Part shown: positions 1-7,460 of the stretch, one piece after another
Layout: each line of letters starts with the position of its first letter
Numbering within the stretch: position 1 is the first letter of the stretch
Assembly: GCA_002305505.1 (NCBI GenBank)
Contig: DBRC01000047.1
Coordinates: 40,897 to 58,222 of the forward strand
Length of the DNA stretch: 17,326 bases
Origin: Prevotella sp. UBA1378
GTDB lineage: Bacteria > Bacteroidota > Bacteroidia > Bacteroidales > Bacteroidaceae
Direction: 5' to 3'
Notes under the pieces: generated by a model
The model's database searches: none
What the model saw: the letters and a program-made list of their open reading frames with translations, nothing else
What the model was told of the DNA's origin: nothing
Position numbers and translations under genes: made by a program

Positions 1-4
1 CAGA

Positions 5-24
5 AAAATGGCCAAAAATCAAAA
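5..24 (+). repeat. 20-base repeat, left copy (inverted partner at the right end of the window)
   Basis: The sequence AAAATGGCCAAAAATCAAAA occurs here on the plus strand and, without a mismatch, on the minus strand at 17326-17307. After both copies the match continues loosely (ACAGCG here, CAGGCG there), and both copies are followed by a hairpin. The two copies point inward toward each other. This suggests a dispersed intergenic element or the ends of one, but no transposase or target-site duplication is visible. The identity of the two copies is certain; their nature is not known. Confidence 0.6.
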
Positions 25-118
25 ACAGCGTGTATCCCTCGGCCTGCACAGGCAGGGCTGTTACAATGCAAAGAGTGAGTCGCAAGGCGTATTAATGGGA
101 ATACCCCGTTGCGAACTC
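24..118. other. Two tandem imperfect hairpins downstream of maeB
   Basis: The first hairpin spans 24-62: AACAG/CTGTT outer arms, CCCT/AGGG, then GCCTG-CA-CAGGC at the tip, with unpaired bases on the left side. The second spans 77-118: about 16 pairs with one C/C mismatch and two single-base bulges, built from GAGT-CGCAA-GG-C-GTATT against its complement, around a six-base loop at 94-99. Compensated pairing of this length is unlikely by chance. The function is unknown: it could be a repeat element, a small RNA or the end of an upstream transcript. An ORF starting at 8 crosses the region into the 3' end of maeB but has no family resemblance and is not called. Confidence 0.45.
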
Positions 119-184
119 GGATATTATTGCATATTGATGCATGGGAACAGGTTTTGTAAATTTCCCCCGTGGTTTATAAAAGAA

Positions 185-214
185 CCCCCAGAAAACTGTG
201 GCATTTTCTGGGGG
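185..214 (-). terminator. Intrinsic terminator of maeB
   Basis: A perfect inverted repeat with 11-base arms (CCCCCAGAAAA / TTTTCTGGGGG) surrounds an eight-base loop. It lies 25 bases past the maeB stop codon. Read on the minus strand it is followed by TTCTTTTAT, a U-rich tract, as expected for Rho-independent termination. The plus-strand side is followed only by TATCATTTT, so any activity in that direction is less sure. Confidence 0.85.
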
Positions 215-238
215 TATCATTTTCGGTATACAGAGATA

Positions 239-2542
239 TTACCTGTTGCCGTTTACACGGTTCTTAATCTTTTCCACATAAGCGTCGATAACGGCTACGG
301 CTGTGATGTTGACGATGTCGCGCACCGACGAACCGAAGTCGGTAAAGTGTATCGGCTTGTTCAGGCCCATTTGGATCGGGCCGATGATTTCCACGTCGGC
401 ATCCAGCAGCTGCAGCATCTTGTACGACGATCGCGCGCTGGTAAGGTTCGGGAATATTAGTGTGTTGGCGTCGTGCCCCTTTAAGCGGTTGAACGGGTAC
501 TGTTCGTCGCGCAGCTCCTTGTCAAGGGCGAATCCGATTTGCATTTCGCCTTCTACTGCGAGGTCGGGGTTCTCCTCTTGAAGGATGGCCACGGCATTGC
601 GCACTTTCTTCGAACCGTCGCTGGTGTCGGAACCGAAGTTAGAGTGGCTGATCATGGCGATGTTGGGCTTCTCGTTAAAGAACCGTACGGCCGTGGCCGA
701 AAGCCTTGCCAAGTCTACCAGCTCTTCCGTATTGGGGTTCTGGTTGATAAGCGTGTCTGCAAGGAAAATCGTCCCTTTCTTGGCCGAATTGATGATGTGC
801 ATGGTACCGAAATACTTGTATTCGGGGCGCACGCCGATAATCTCCTTTGCCACCTTGATAGTGTTCGAGTATTTGGTGTAAAGACCAGTGATAAACGCGT
901 CGGCATCGCCCGTTTCCACCATCATCATACCGAAATAGTTGCGTTCGAACATCTTGTCGTTGGCCTCTTGCACCGTGTATCCGTCGCGCTGGCGCTTCTC
1001 GGTGAGCAGGCGTGCGTAATGCTCGCGGCGCTCCTGTTCGCGTGGATGGCGCAGATTGACGATTTCGATGCCCTCGATGCTTAAGTCGAGCTGCTTGGCC
1101 AGTTTCTCAATCGTTTCGTCGTTGCCCAGCAGAACCGGTTCGCAGATGCCTTCAGCCTTTGCCTGTACGGCAGCTTTCAGCATTGTGGGGTGGATGGCTT
1201 CGGCGAATACCACGCGTTGTGGGTGGTTGCGTGCCGTGTCGTAGAGCTTCTGTGTCAGCTTTGTTTCCTGCCCCAGCAGCTGGCGCAACTGATTCTTGTA
1301 TGCAGCCCAGTCGGTTATTTCGCGCCGTGCAACGCCGCTCTCCATTGCCGCTTTTGCTACGGCTGCGCTTACTTCGGTTATGAGGCGCGGGTCTACCGGT
1401 TTCGGGATGAAGTACGACGGGCCGAATGTGAGGTTGTTCACGTGGTATACATCATTCACCACGTCGGGTACGGGCTGCTTGGCCAAGTCGGCAATGGCGT
1501 GCACGGCGGCCATCTTCATCTCCTCGTTGATAGCCGTGGCGTGTACGTCGAGCGCGCCTCGGAAGATGTATGGGAATCCGATGACGTTGTTTATCTGGTT
1601 AGGATAGTCGGAACGCCCGGTCGACATCAGTACGTCGGGGCGGCTGGCCATCGCGTCTTCGTAGGAGATTTCGGGTACGGGATTGGCAAGGGCGAATACT
1701 ATAGGGTCTTTCGCCATCGAGCGTACCATGTCTTGTGTAAGCACATTGCCTTTAGAGAGCCCCACGAATACGTCGGCATCCTTTACGGCTTCCTCGAGCG
1801 TGTGTATGTCGCGGCGGTCGGTGGCGAAGAATTTCTTCTGTTCCGTGAGGTTCGGGAGGTCGCTGGTGATGACGCCTTTGGAGTCGAGCATGACGATGTT
1901 CTCTTTCTTTGCGCCCAGTGCCATATATAGCTTGGTGCACGAGATGGCGGCTGCGCCGGCACCGTTGACCACGATTTTCACCTCCTTGATATTCTTCCCG
2001 TTTACCTCGAGGGCGTTCTTCAGGCCGGCTGCCGAGATGATAGCCGTGCCGTGCTGGTCGTCGTGCATTACGGGGATGTTGAGCGTGCGTTTCAGGCGCT
2101 CTTCGATGTAGAAGCATTCGGGTGCCTTGATGTCCTCCAGGTTGATGCCTCCGAAGGTTGGCGCAATCTTCTCTACGGCCTCGCAAAACTTCTCCGGGTC
2201 TTTTTCCGCCACTTCGATGTCGAAAACATCTATTCCGCCGTAAATCTTGAAAAGCAGCCCCTTGCCCTCCATCACGGGTTTGCCGCTCATGGCACCGATG
2301 TCGCCCAGTCCGAGCACGGCGGTCCCGTTAGAAATGACTGCTACAAGATTGCCTTTGGCTGTGTACTTGTATGCGTCGTCGGGGTTTTGCTGAATCTCAA
2401 GACAAGGATAAGCGACGCCGGGTGAATAAGCCAGTGAAAGGTCGGTTTGTGTACGATAAGCTTTAGTTGGTTTCACTTCGATTTTACCGGGGCGGCCATT
2501 CTCGTGGTACGCGAGAGCAGCCTCTTTTGAAATTTTAACCAT
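239..2542 (-). CDS. maeB: NADP-dependent malic enzyme with C-terminal phosphotransacetylase-like domain
   Basis: This cytoplasmic enzyme of 767 residues oxidatively decarboxylates malate to pyruvate with reduction of NAD(P). The malic N-terminal domain covers about residues 1-165, with the catalytic Tyr in YSPGV (39-43), the Lys in MEGKG (91-95) and the metal-site run MHDDQHG (159-165). The nucleotide-binding domain (about 166-400) contains NGAGAAA (193-199) and ALANPVPE (284-291). Residues from about 430 to the end match the PTA_PTB fold seen in large bacterial MaeB enzymes, where it is usually regulatory rather than an active transacetylase. The length is normal for the family. I chose the ATG at 2542 (MVKISKEA) rather than the in-frame ATG 48 bases further out, because the family begins here and the outer start would lie within 2 bases of the -7 element. 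It is divergent from the TetR gene and ends in a strong terminator. Confidence 0.95.
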   Translation of the reverse strand: MVKISKEAALAYHENGRPGKIEVKPTKAYRTQTDLSLAYSPGVAYPCLEIQQNPDDAYKYTAKGNLVAVISNGTAVLGLGDIGAMSGKPVMEGKGLLFKIYGGIDVFDIEVAEKDPEKFCEAVEKIAPTFGGINLEDIKAPECFYIEERLKRTLNIPVMHDDQHGTAIISAAGLKNALEVNGKNIKEVKIVVNGAGAAAISCTKLYMALGAKKENIVMLDSKGVITSDLPNLTEQKKFFATDRRDIHTLEEAVKDADVFVGLSKGNVLTQDMVRSMAKDPIVFALANPVPEISYEDAMASRPDVLMSTGRSDYPNQINNVIGFPYIFRGALDVHATAINEEMKMAAVHAIADLAKQPVPDVVNDVYHVNNLTFGPSYFIPKPVDPRLITEVSAAVAKAAMESGVARREITDWAAYKNQLRQLLGQETKLTQKLYDTARNHPQRVVFAEAIHPTMLKAAVQAKAEGICEPVLLGNDETIEKLAKQLDLSIEGIEIVNLRHPREQERREHYARLLTEKRQRDGYTVQEANDKMFERNYFGMMMVETGDADAFITGLYTKYSNTIKVAKEIIGVRPEYKYFGTMHIINSAKKGTIFLADTLINQNPNTEELVDLARLSATAVRFFNEKPNIAMISHSNFGSDTSDGSKKVRNAVAILQEENPDLAVEGEMQIGFALDKELRDEQYPFNRLKGHDANTLIFPNLTSARSSYKMLQLLDADVEIIGPIQMGLNKPIHFTDFGSSVRDIVNITAVAVIDAYVEKIKNRVNGNR

Positions 2543-2587
2543 AAGTGTATATTTGTTTAATGTGTCATTATTACTTCTTTCGGGACG

Positions 2588-2595
2588 CAAAGATA
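2588..2595 (-). promoter_or_regulatory. maeB promoter -7 element
   Basis: On the minus strand this reads TATCTTTG, a full match to the Bacteroidales -7 consensus TAnnTTTG. It places transcription start about 38 bases before the maeB ATG. No convincing TTTG -33 box is seen at the usual distance; that position is occupied by the inverted repeat at 2603-2619, which fits a regulator-dependent promoter. Confidence 0.6.
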
Positions 2596-2602
2596 CTAAA
2601 AA

Positions 2603-2619
2603 CTATCATAAAACGATAG
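2603..2619. promoter_or_regulatory. Candidate operator between the divergent maeB and tetR promoters
   Basis: CTATC-ATAAAAC-GATAG is an inverted repeat with five-base arms and a seven-base spacer. Flanking AAA / TTT extends the symmetry if one extra G is allowed. It sits where the -33 regions of both divergent promoters would be. TetR-family proteins typically bind such sites between their own gene and a divergent neighbour, so this is a reasonable operator guess, but it is short and untested. Confidence 0.35.
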
Positions 2620-2637
2620 GTTTTTTAATAAATTTAG

Positions 2638-2645
2638 TAACTTTG
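2638..2645 (+). promoter_or_regulatory. tetR promoter -7 element
   Basis: TAACTTTG matches TAnnTTTG exactly and lies 42 bases before the ATG at 2688. As with maeB, no clear TTTG -33 box is visible upstream. The two -7 elements face away from each other with 42 bases between them. Confidence 0.55.
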
Positions 2646-2687
2646 CACCGTAAATGTTTACGAATTCAACAAATAAGGAGGAGAGCT

Positions 2688-3299
2688 ATGTCTAATCAGG
2701 TGTCAACTTACAGGCAGGCACTGCGCGAGCAGATTCTGCAGACGGCAATGGAAGCATTTGCCGAAAAGGGTATCCGTGCAGTGAAGATGGACAACATCGC
2801 CCGCCGGCTGTCGATCTCTAAGCGTACGCTTTACGAGGTATATGAAAAGAAGGAGGACCTGCTTTTCGAGGGCATAAAGAAGTATAAGGCGCAGAATGAC
2901 GACGAGATACGTGCCTATGCCGAAAGTCACAATGTGCTCGATTTGATCGTGAAGGTATACTACATGAAGATAGAAGAGTTCCGTGCGATTAATCCGCTCT
3001 TTTATACCGATTTGGCGAAGTATCCGCGTGTTGTCGAGTTCCTTGAGGAAGATAAGCGCACGAGCCGCAGCAAGGTGGTTGAGTTTTTTGAGCGCGGGAT
3101 AAAGGAAGGATATTTCCGCGATAGTGTCAATTATGAAATGATTCCCCATTTGTTCGACGGCTTAGGGCTGTATATAATGAAACACCAGTTGTACCGCGAG
3201 TATTCCATCAAGCAGATTTTCGACAACATGTTGCTCGTGGCCTTGCGCGGGTTCTGCACAGAGCGCGGCATAAGCGAGCTTGAAGCACGGTTGGTTTAA
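2688..3299 (+). CDS. TetR/AcrR-family transcriptional regulator
   Basis: This is a 203-residue cytoplasmic DNA-binding protein. The N-terminal TetR_N domain (about residues 12-60) includes the helix-turn-helix at roughly 34-53 (MDNIARRLSISKRTLYEVYE), followed by the usual KKEDLLF entry into the ligand-binding helices. The rest is the variable all-helical sensor and dimer domain; its ligand cannot be inferred. The ATG at 2688 is fixed by an unusually good Shine-Dalgarno site (AAGGAGGAG, 2676-2684), strong for this phylum; the longer in-frame extension from 2553 would cross the promoter. It is divergent from maeB and 93 bases upstream of malQ, so it may control itself, maeB or the following carbohydrate genes. 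The inverted repeat at 2603-2619 favours the first two. The family call is sure; the target is inference. Confidence 0.9.
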   Translation: MSNQVSTYRQALREQILQTAMEAFAEKGIRAVKMDNIARRLSISKRTLYEVYEKKEDLLFEGIKKYKAQNDDEIRAYAESHNVLDLIVKVYYMKIEEFRAINPLFYTDLAKYPRVVEFLEEDKRTSRSKVVEFFERGIKEGYFRDSVNYEMIPHLFDGLGLYIMKHQLYREYSIKQIFDNMLLVALRGFCTERGISELEARLV

Positions 3300-3392
3300 A
3301 AACACCGCTGTCCGTGGATAATATGCGGTATTCTGGTTTGACCGCTTGCCGGCTATCATTGGCCGGATGCTAATTCCAAACAATCTTGCACT

Positions 3393-6089
3393 ATGAAATT
3401 GAAGTTCAGTATCAGTTACAACACGGCATGGGGCGAAGCCCTCTATGTCATTATAGACTACAGGAGCCTGGACGGCACGGCGAGACGGTACCGGCTGCCG
3501 ATGGTTACCGGCGACGGCTCGCTGTGGACGCTCGAGACGGCTGCGGTCGAATCGCGCCAGCACCCCGTAGGCTCGTTCTGCTACAGCTATCAGGTGGAGG
3601 ACACGGAAGGGCGGGTGTTGCGGCGTGAGTGGAGCCGCGTGCCGCGCGTCTATCATTTCGATGCCTCGAAGGACTACATCCTGTCGGATGCGTGGCGCGA
3701 CATACCATTGCAGCATCACCTCTATACCAATGCCTACCTTACCGCTACGGGCGGCAGGCGAGGCGAGGAGGTAGAGCCGTTGCGCATGCCCTTGTTCAGG
3801 CGGACGCTGATGTTCCGCGTCTCGGCACCGCAACTGAGACAGGGACAGGCATTGGCCGTTTGCGGCAACCATCCGGCTCTTGGCGACTGGAATCCGTCGC
3901 GCTACCTGAAGATGCAGTATGCCGGAATGCACGAGTGGATGCTTACGGTGAATGTTTCCGGCATGGCAATGCCCTTGGAATATAAATATGTCATCGTCGA
4001 CGAACAGGCGAATGCCTTCATTGCATGGGAAGAAGGGGATAACCGTACCACAGGGAGCATGGAAGCAGGCGACGGGCAGGTGCTGGTATTCAATGGCGGA
4101 ACCCTGCGGGTGAAAGAAGACACATGGCTGGCAGCAGGAGTGGTGATACCTGTTTTCGCCCTGCGCAGCCGGCATTCGTACGGTGTCGGTGATTTCGGTG
4201 ATTTGAGGCGCATGGTGGATTGGGCTGTTGCCACGGGGATGAAAGTGATACAGACACTGCCCGTGAACGATACGACGACGACACACGGATGGACCGACTC
4301 GTACCCGTACAACACCATCTCGGTCAATGCGCTGCATCCTCATTATGTCGATCTTGAGGCGGCAGGCATTTTGAAGAGTAAGGAGAAGATGACTGCCTAT
4401 TATCGGCAGCGCAGCGAACTGAATGCGTTGAGCTACAGTGATTATGAAGCTGTAGGCCGCGTGAAGGCGGCGTATCTGCACGATTTGTATGCCGAGAAGG
4501 GGAAACAGGTTGTTTCCTCGGCCGGTTATCAGCAGTTTGCCGGTGCCAATGAGTGGTGGCTGTTACCTTATGCCGTGTTCTGTTCTCTGCGCGAGAAGTA
4601 TCATACGGCGCATTTTCCCGACTGGGGGGAACTGGCGGTATACAGCCGGCAGGCAGCGGAGAGCTATGCCGAGGCTAACAAGGAAGAGGTGCTTTTCGTT
4701 TATTTCGTGCAATACCTGCTGCATACCCAGCTGAAATCTGCTGCCGAGTATGCCCGCAGCCACGGCATCGTGCTGAAAGGCGACGTCCCAATCGGTATCT
4801 GCCGCGACAGTGTAGAGGCATGGATGCATCCCGGCTATTTCCATCTTGATGCACAGACGGGTACGCCGCCCGACGCTTTCATGCCTAACGGACAGAACTG
4901 GGGATTCCCCACCTGTGACTGGGAGGCCATGATGGCTGACGGCTGCCGGTGGTGGCGCAGCCGGTTTGCATGCATGGAACAATATTTTGATGCTTTCCGC
5001 ATCGACCATGTACTGGGTTTTTTCAGGATATGGGAGATTCCTTGCGGGGCTGTGGCGGGCCAGCTGGGGCACTTCTCGCCTGCATTGCCGCTCACGGTGG
5101 GCGAGATAGAGTATTGCGGATTGCATTTCCGCCGCGACCTGTTCACGCTCCCGTTTGCCAACGAAAGGGTTATCAATCGCTTGTTCGGCATCCATGCACA
5201 ATACGTGCGCGACCATTTCCTTACGGAAAAGGCCTATCAGTTGTATGGCTTGCGACCGGAATACGATACGCAAGAGAAAGTGCGTGCCTATTTCGAGGGG
5301 CGGAACGATGAAAACAGCCTGTGGATACGCGACGGGCTCTACCGGCTGCTCAGCAATGTACTTTTCGTGGAAGACCCGCGCCAGCCGGAAATGTACCATC
5401 CCCGTATCGGGGCTTATTCGGAAACGGTGTTCGATGTGCTCAGCAGCGAGGAGAAGGATGCCTACATGCGGCTCTATCATAACTATTTCCATCAGCGTCA
5501 TAACCTGTATTGGGGGCATCAGGCGATGAAGCGACTGCCGGCCGTGCTGCATGATACGCGTATGCTGGTATGTGCAGAAGATCTCGGCATGTTGCCCGAT
5601 TGTGTGGAGCCGGTATTGGATGCGTTGCGCATCCTGACATTGGAAATCCAGTCGATGCCAAAACAGGCTGGGGGCGAGTTTGCCCATCTCGGGGCCAACG
5701 CCTACCGCAGCGTCGCAACCTTCTCTACACACGACATGCCGCCCATGCGGTTGTGGTGGGAAGAGAGCCGGGAGTGTGCGCAACGCTATTATGCCACGAT
5801 ATTGCAGAAAGAGGGGAGGGCACCGGAGCAGTTGCCGGCACACCTGGCCGAAGAGATTATCGCGCGCCATTTGTATTGCCCGTCGATGCTTTGCCTGCTG
5901 TCGTTCCAGGACTGGATGGCCATGGACGCCGAACTGCGGGCGAAGAACCCCAGGCAGGAGCGGATAAACATCCCGAGCGACCACTATAACAGGTGGCAAT
6001 ACAGGATGCATTTGACAATAGAAGACTTGTTGGGAGCAGAAAAATACAACAGGAAAGTAAAAACAATGATAACAAGAAGCAGGCGATGA
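3393..6089 (+). CDS. malQ: 4-alpha-glucanotransferase (GH77, DPE2-like) with two N-terminal CBM20 domains
   Basis: This 898-residue amylomaltase moves glucosyl or maltosyl units between alpha-1,4-glucans and would act in maltose, starch or glycogen turnover. No signal peptide is visible, so it is cytoplasmic. Residues 1-95 are a CBM20-like fold (MKLKFSISYNTAWGE). About 137-235 is a second, clearer CBM20 (VCGNHPALGDWNP at 156-168). GH77 begins near 247. The expected active-site residues are all present: nucleophile Asp538 in FRIDH, acid/base Glu729 in CAEDLG, and Asp781 in STHD. The domain order and length match plant DPE2 and the long bacterial MalQ forms, which carry an insertion in GH77, rather than the short 500-residue MalQ. 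No good Shine-Dalgarno or TAnnTTTG box is seen in the 93-base gap after tetR, so read-through from tetR is possible. It overlaps the next gene by four bases. Confidence 0.93.
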   Translation: MKLKFSISYNTAWGEALYVIIDYRSLDGTARRYRLPMVTGDGSLWTLETAAVESRQHPVGSFCYSYQVEDTEGRVLRREWSRVPRVYHFDASKDYILSDAWRDIPLQHHLYTNAYLTATGGRRGEEVEPLRMPLFRRTLMFRVSAPQLRQGQALAVCGNHPALGDWNPSRYLKMQYAGMHEWMLTVNVSGMAMPLEYKYVIVDEQANAFIAWEEGDNRTTGSMEAGDGQVLVFNGGTLRVKEDTWLAAGVVIPVFALRSRHSYGVGDFGDLRRMVDWAVATGMKVIQTLPVNDTTTTHGWTDSYPYNTISVNALHPHYVDLEAAGILKSKEKMTAYYRQRSELNALSYSDYEAVGRVKAAYLHDLYAEKGKQVVSSAGYQQFAGANEWWLLPYAVFCSLREKYHTAHFPDWGELAVYSRQAAESYAEANKEEVLFVYFVQYLLHTQLKSAAEYARSHGIVLKGDVPIGICRDSVEAWMHPGYFHLDAQTGTPPDAFMPNGQNWGFPTCDWEAMMADGCRWWRSRFACMEQYFDAFRIDHVLGFFRIWEIPCGAVAGQLGHFSPALPLTVGEIEYCGLHFRRDLFTLPFANERVINRLFGIHAQYVRDHFLTEKAYQLYGLRPEYDTQEKVRAYFEGRNDENSLWIRDGLYRLLSNVLFVEDPRQPEMYHPRIGAYSETVFDVLSSEEKDAYMRLYHNYFHQRHNLYWGHQAMKRLPAVLHDTRMLVCAEDLGMLPDCVEPVLDALRILTLEIQSMPKQAGGEFAHLGANAYRSVATFSTHDMPPMRLWWEESRECAQRYYATILQKEGRAPEQLPAHLAEEIIARHLYCPSMLCLLSFQDWMAMDAELRAKNPRQERINIPSDHYNRWQYRMHLTIEDLLGAEKYNRKVKTMITRSRR

Positions 6090-6724
6090 AAGAATATGCT
6101 ACATATATATTCGACCTTGACGGTACGTTGCTGGACACGCTGAACGATTTGGCTGCCAGCACGAACTATGCATTGCGCACCCACGGCATGCCGGAGCATC
6201 CGGTAGAAGACGTGCGGAGGTTTGTGGGGAACGGTGTGAAAAAACTAATGGAGAGGGCTGTGCCCGGGGGGCTGGCGAACCCGTTGTTCGAAGCGGCATA
6301 CGCTACTTTCCGCCGGCACTATATGGAGCATTCGCTCGACACGACACAGCCGTATCCCGGTGTGACGGATGTGCTGGAAGAGTTGGACCGCAGGGGAAAG
6401 AATATAGCGGTGGTAAGCAATAAGTTTTATGCTGCCACGCAGGAACTGTGCCGCCATTTCTTCGGCGACGTGGTAGAAGTCGCCATCGGCGAACGTGAGA
6501 ACATACGTAAGAAACCGGCCCCTGATACCGTGCTGGAAGCACTGAGGCAGTTGGGTGCGGATAAGGAAGGGGCGGTATACATCGGAGACAGTGATGTAGA
6601 TCTTGTCACGGCACGCAACTGCGAGATTCCCTGTATCAGTGTGTTATGGGGATTCCGCGACCGCGATTTCCTCGTTGAGCATGGGGCGACAACGTTCATC
6701 GGACGGATGGACGAGTTATTGTGA
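6086..6724 (+). CDS. gph: HAD-superfamily hydrolase, phosphoglycolate phosphatase-like
   Basis: This 212-residue cytoplasmic phosphatase has all four HAD motifs: DLDGT (10-14, nucleophile Asp10 and general acid Asp12), Ser111 in VVSNK, Lys143 in RKKPAPD and GDSDVD (167-172) for Mg binding. The helical cap between motifs I and II is the C1 type found in Gph and beta-phosphoglucomutase relatives. Substrate is not fixed by sequence: 2-phosphoglycolate is the default, and a sugar phosphate is possible given the neighbour. The start is the ATG of an ATGA overlap with the malQ stop (6086-6089), which implies translational coupling; a longer in-frame start at 5993 would lie inside malQ. The stop codon falls inside the palindrome at 6721-6753. 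Confidence 0.88.
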   Translation: MKEYATYIFDLDGTLLDTLNDLAASTNYALRTHGMPEHPVEDVRRFVGNGVKKLMERAVPGGLANPLFEAAYATFRRHYMEHSLDTTQPYPGVTDVLEELDRRGKNIAVVSNKFYAATQELCRHFFGDVVEVAIGERENIRKKPAPDTVLEALRQLGADKEGAVYIGDSDVDLVTARNCEIPCISVLWGFRDRDFLVEHGATTFIGRMDELL

Positions 6725-6753
6725 GTTTGGATTAATCCCTAATCCAAACTCAC
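6721..6753. terminator. Perfect palindrome shared by two convergent genes (likely bidirectional terminator)
   Basis: GTGAGTTTGGATTA and its exact complement TAATCCAAACTCAC form 14-base arms around a five-base loop (ATCCC). The plus-strand phosphatase stop codon (6722-6724) is in the left arm and the minus-strand LytTR gene stop codon (6752-6750) is in the right arm, so each message would end its reading frame inside the stem. There is no T-tract on either side, so classical Rho-independent release is uncertain. It may instead protect 3' ends or block convergent read-through. Confidence 0.6.
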
Positions 6754-7460
6754 ACCAACGTATGCCTCTCGAAGTACGCCTGTACTTCTTCTTTATAGCT
6801 ATCGGATATAGGGATATATACATTCCCGAAAACGATGCGGAAGCGGTCGATGACGGATGCCTTTGGCATGTGGACGATATATGAGCGGTGGGTACGCAGA
6901 AATTCCGGCCGGGGCAGGTAGTCTTCCAGTTTCTTCATGTTCATCAGCGACATGATTTTGTCGCCGTTTTCAAGGTAGATGCGCACGTAGTCCTTCAATC
7001 CTTCGATGTACAGTATGTCGTCGAGCGCTACGCGTTGCAGCTTATAGTCGCTTTTTACGAACATAAAGCGGTCTTGTGCGTAAGTCTCCTGTTTGCGCAC
7101 GGTGTTAAACCATTCCATCGCCTTGTTCGAGGCCGATAGGAAATCATCGTAGCTGACGGGTTTCAGGAGATAATCGAGCGCATTTACTTTATAGCCTTCT
7201 ACGGCATATTGGCTGAATGCCGTGGTGAATATAATCTTGGTATTGCGGGGAAGAATCTTCGCAAACTCTACACCGCTTAACTCGGGCATTTGTATGTCGA
7301 GAAAAATGAGGTCTACCGGATTGTCGCGCAGAATCTTCATGGCTGCAATGGCACTGTTGTAGGTGCCGGTGAGATGGAGGAACGGCGTCTTTTGCACATA
7401 GCTCGCAAGCAAGTCGGCTGCCAGCGGTTCGTCGTCAATGATAGCACAATTTAGTGTCAT
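6750..7460 (-). CDS. LytTR-family response regulator
   Basis: This 236-residue cytoplasmic regulator has a receiver domain (about 1-120) and a LytTR DNA-binding domain (about 135-236). The receiver has the acidic pocket (IIDDE, Asp9/Asp10), phospho-acceptor Asp55 in FLDIQMPE, the Thr79/Thr80 region and Lys100 in LLKPV. The LytTR domain shows the usual DILYIEGLKDYVRIY and LRTHRSYIV stretches. It is the last gene of the six-gene operon and overlaps the upstream sensor kinase gene by 26 bases, so the pair is almost certainly cognate. The natural guess is that it controls the efflux operon itself from the promoter near 13104, but no convincing tandem LytTR half-sites were found there. Confidence 0.93.
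   Translation of the reverse strand: MTLNCAIIDDEPLAADLLASYVQKTPFLHLTGTYNSAIAAMKILRDNPVDLIFLDIQMPELSGVEFAKILPRNTKIIFTTAFSQYAVEGYKVNALDYLLKPVSYDDFLSASNKAMEWFNTVRKQETYAQDRFMFVKSDYKLQRVALDDILYIEGLKDYVRIYLENGDKIMSLMNMKKLEDYLPRPEFLRTHRSYIVHMPKASVIDRFRIVFGNVYIPISDSYKEEVQAYFERHTLV

Noticed and set aside
8..460. 150-codon plus-strand frame starting in the left repeat
   Set aside because: It runs through two hairpins, the maeB terminator and into the maeB coding region on the opposite strand, and shows no domain-like features. Its start is noted only as part of the repeat.
3300..3392. Promoter or terminator between tetR and malQ
   Set aside because: Only a short CCGGC/GCCGG inverted repeat and no TAnnTTTG box or T-tract were seen, too little to call either.
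4563..6011. 482-codon open frame antisense to malQ, and a similar 439-codon frame at 3162-4481
   Set aside because: Both lie opposite a clear GH77 gene with intact catalytic motifs. Their predicted proteins are rich in His, Pro and Arg and resemble no family, as expected for shadows of biased codon use in GC-moderate DNA.
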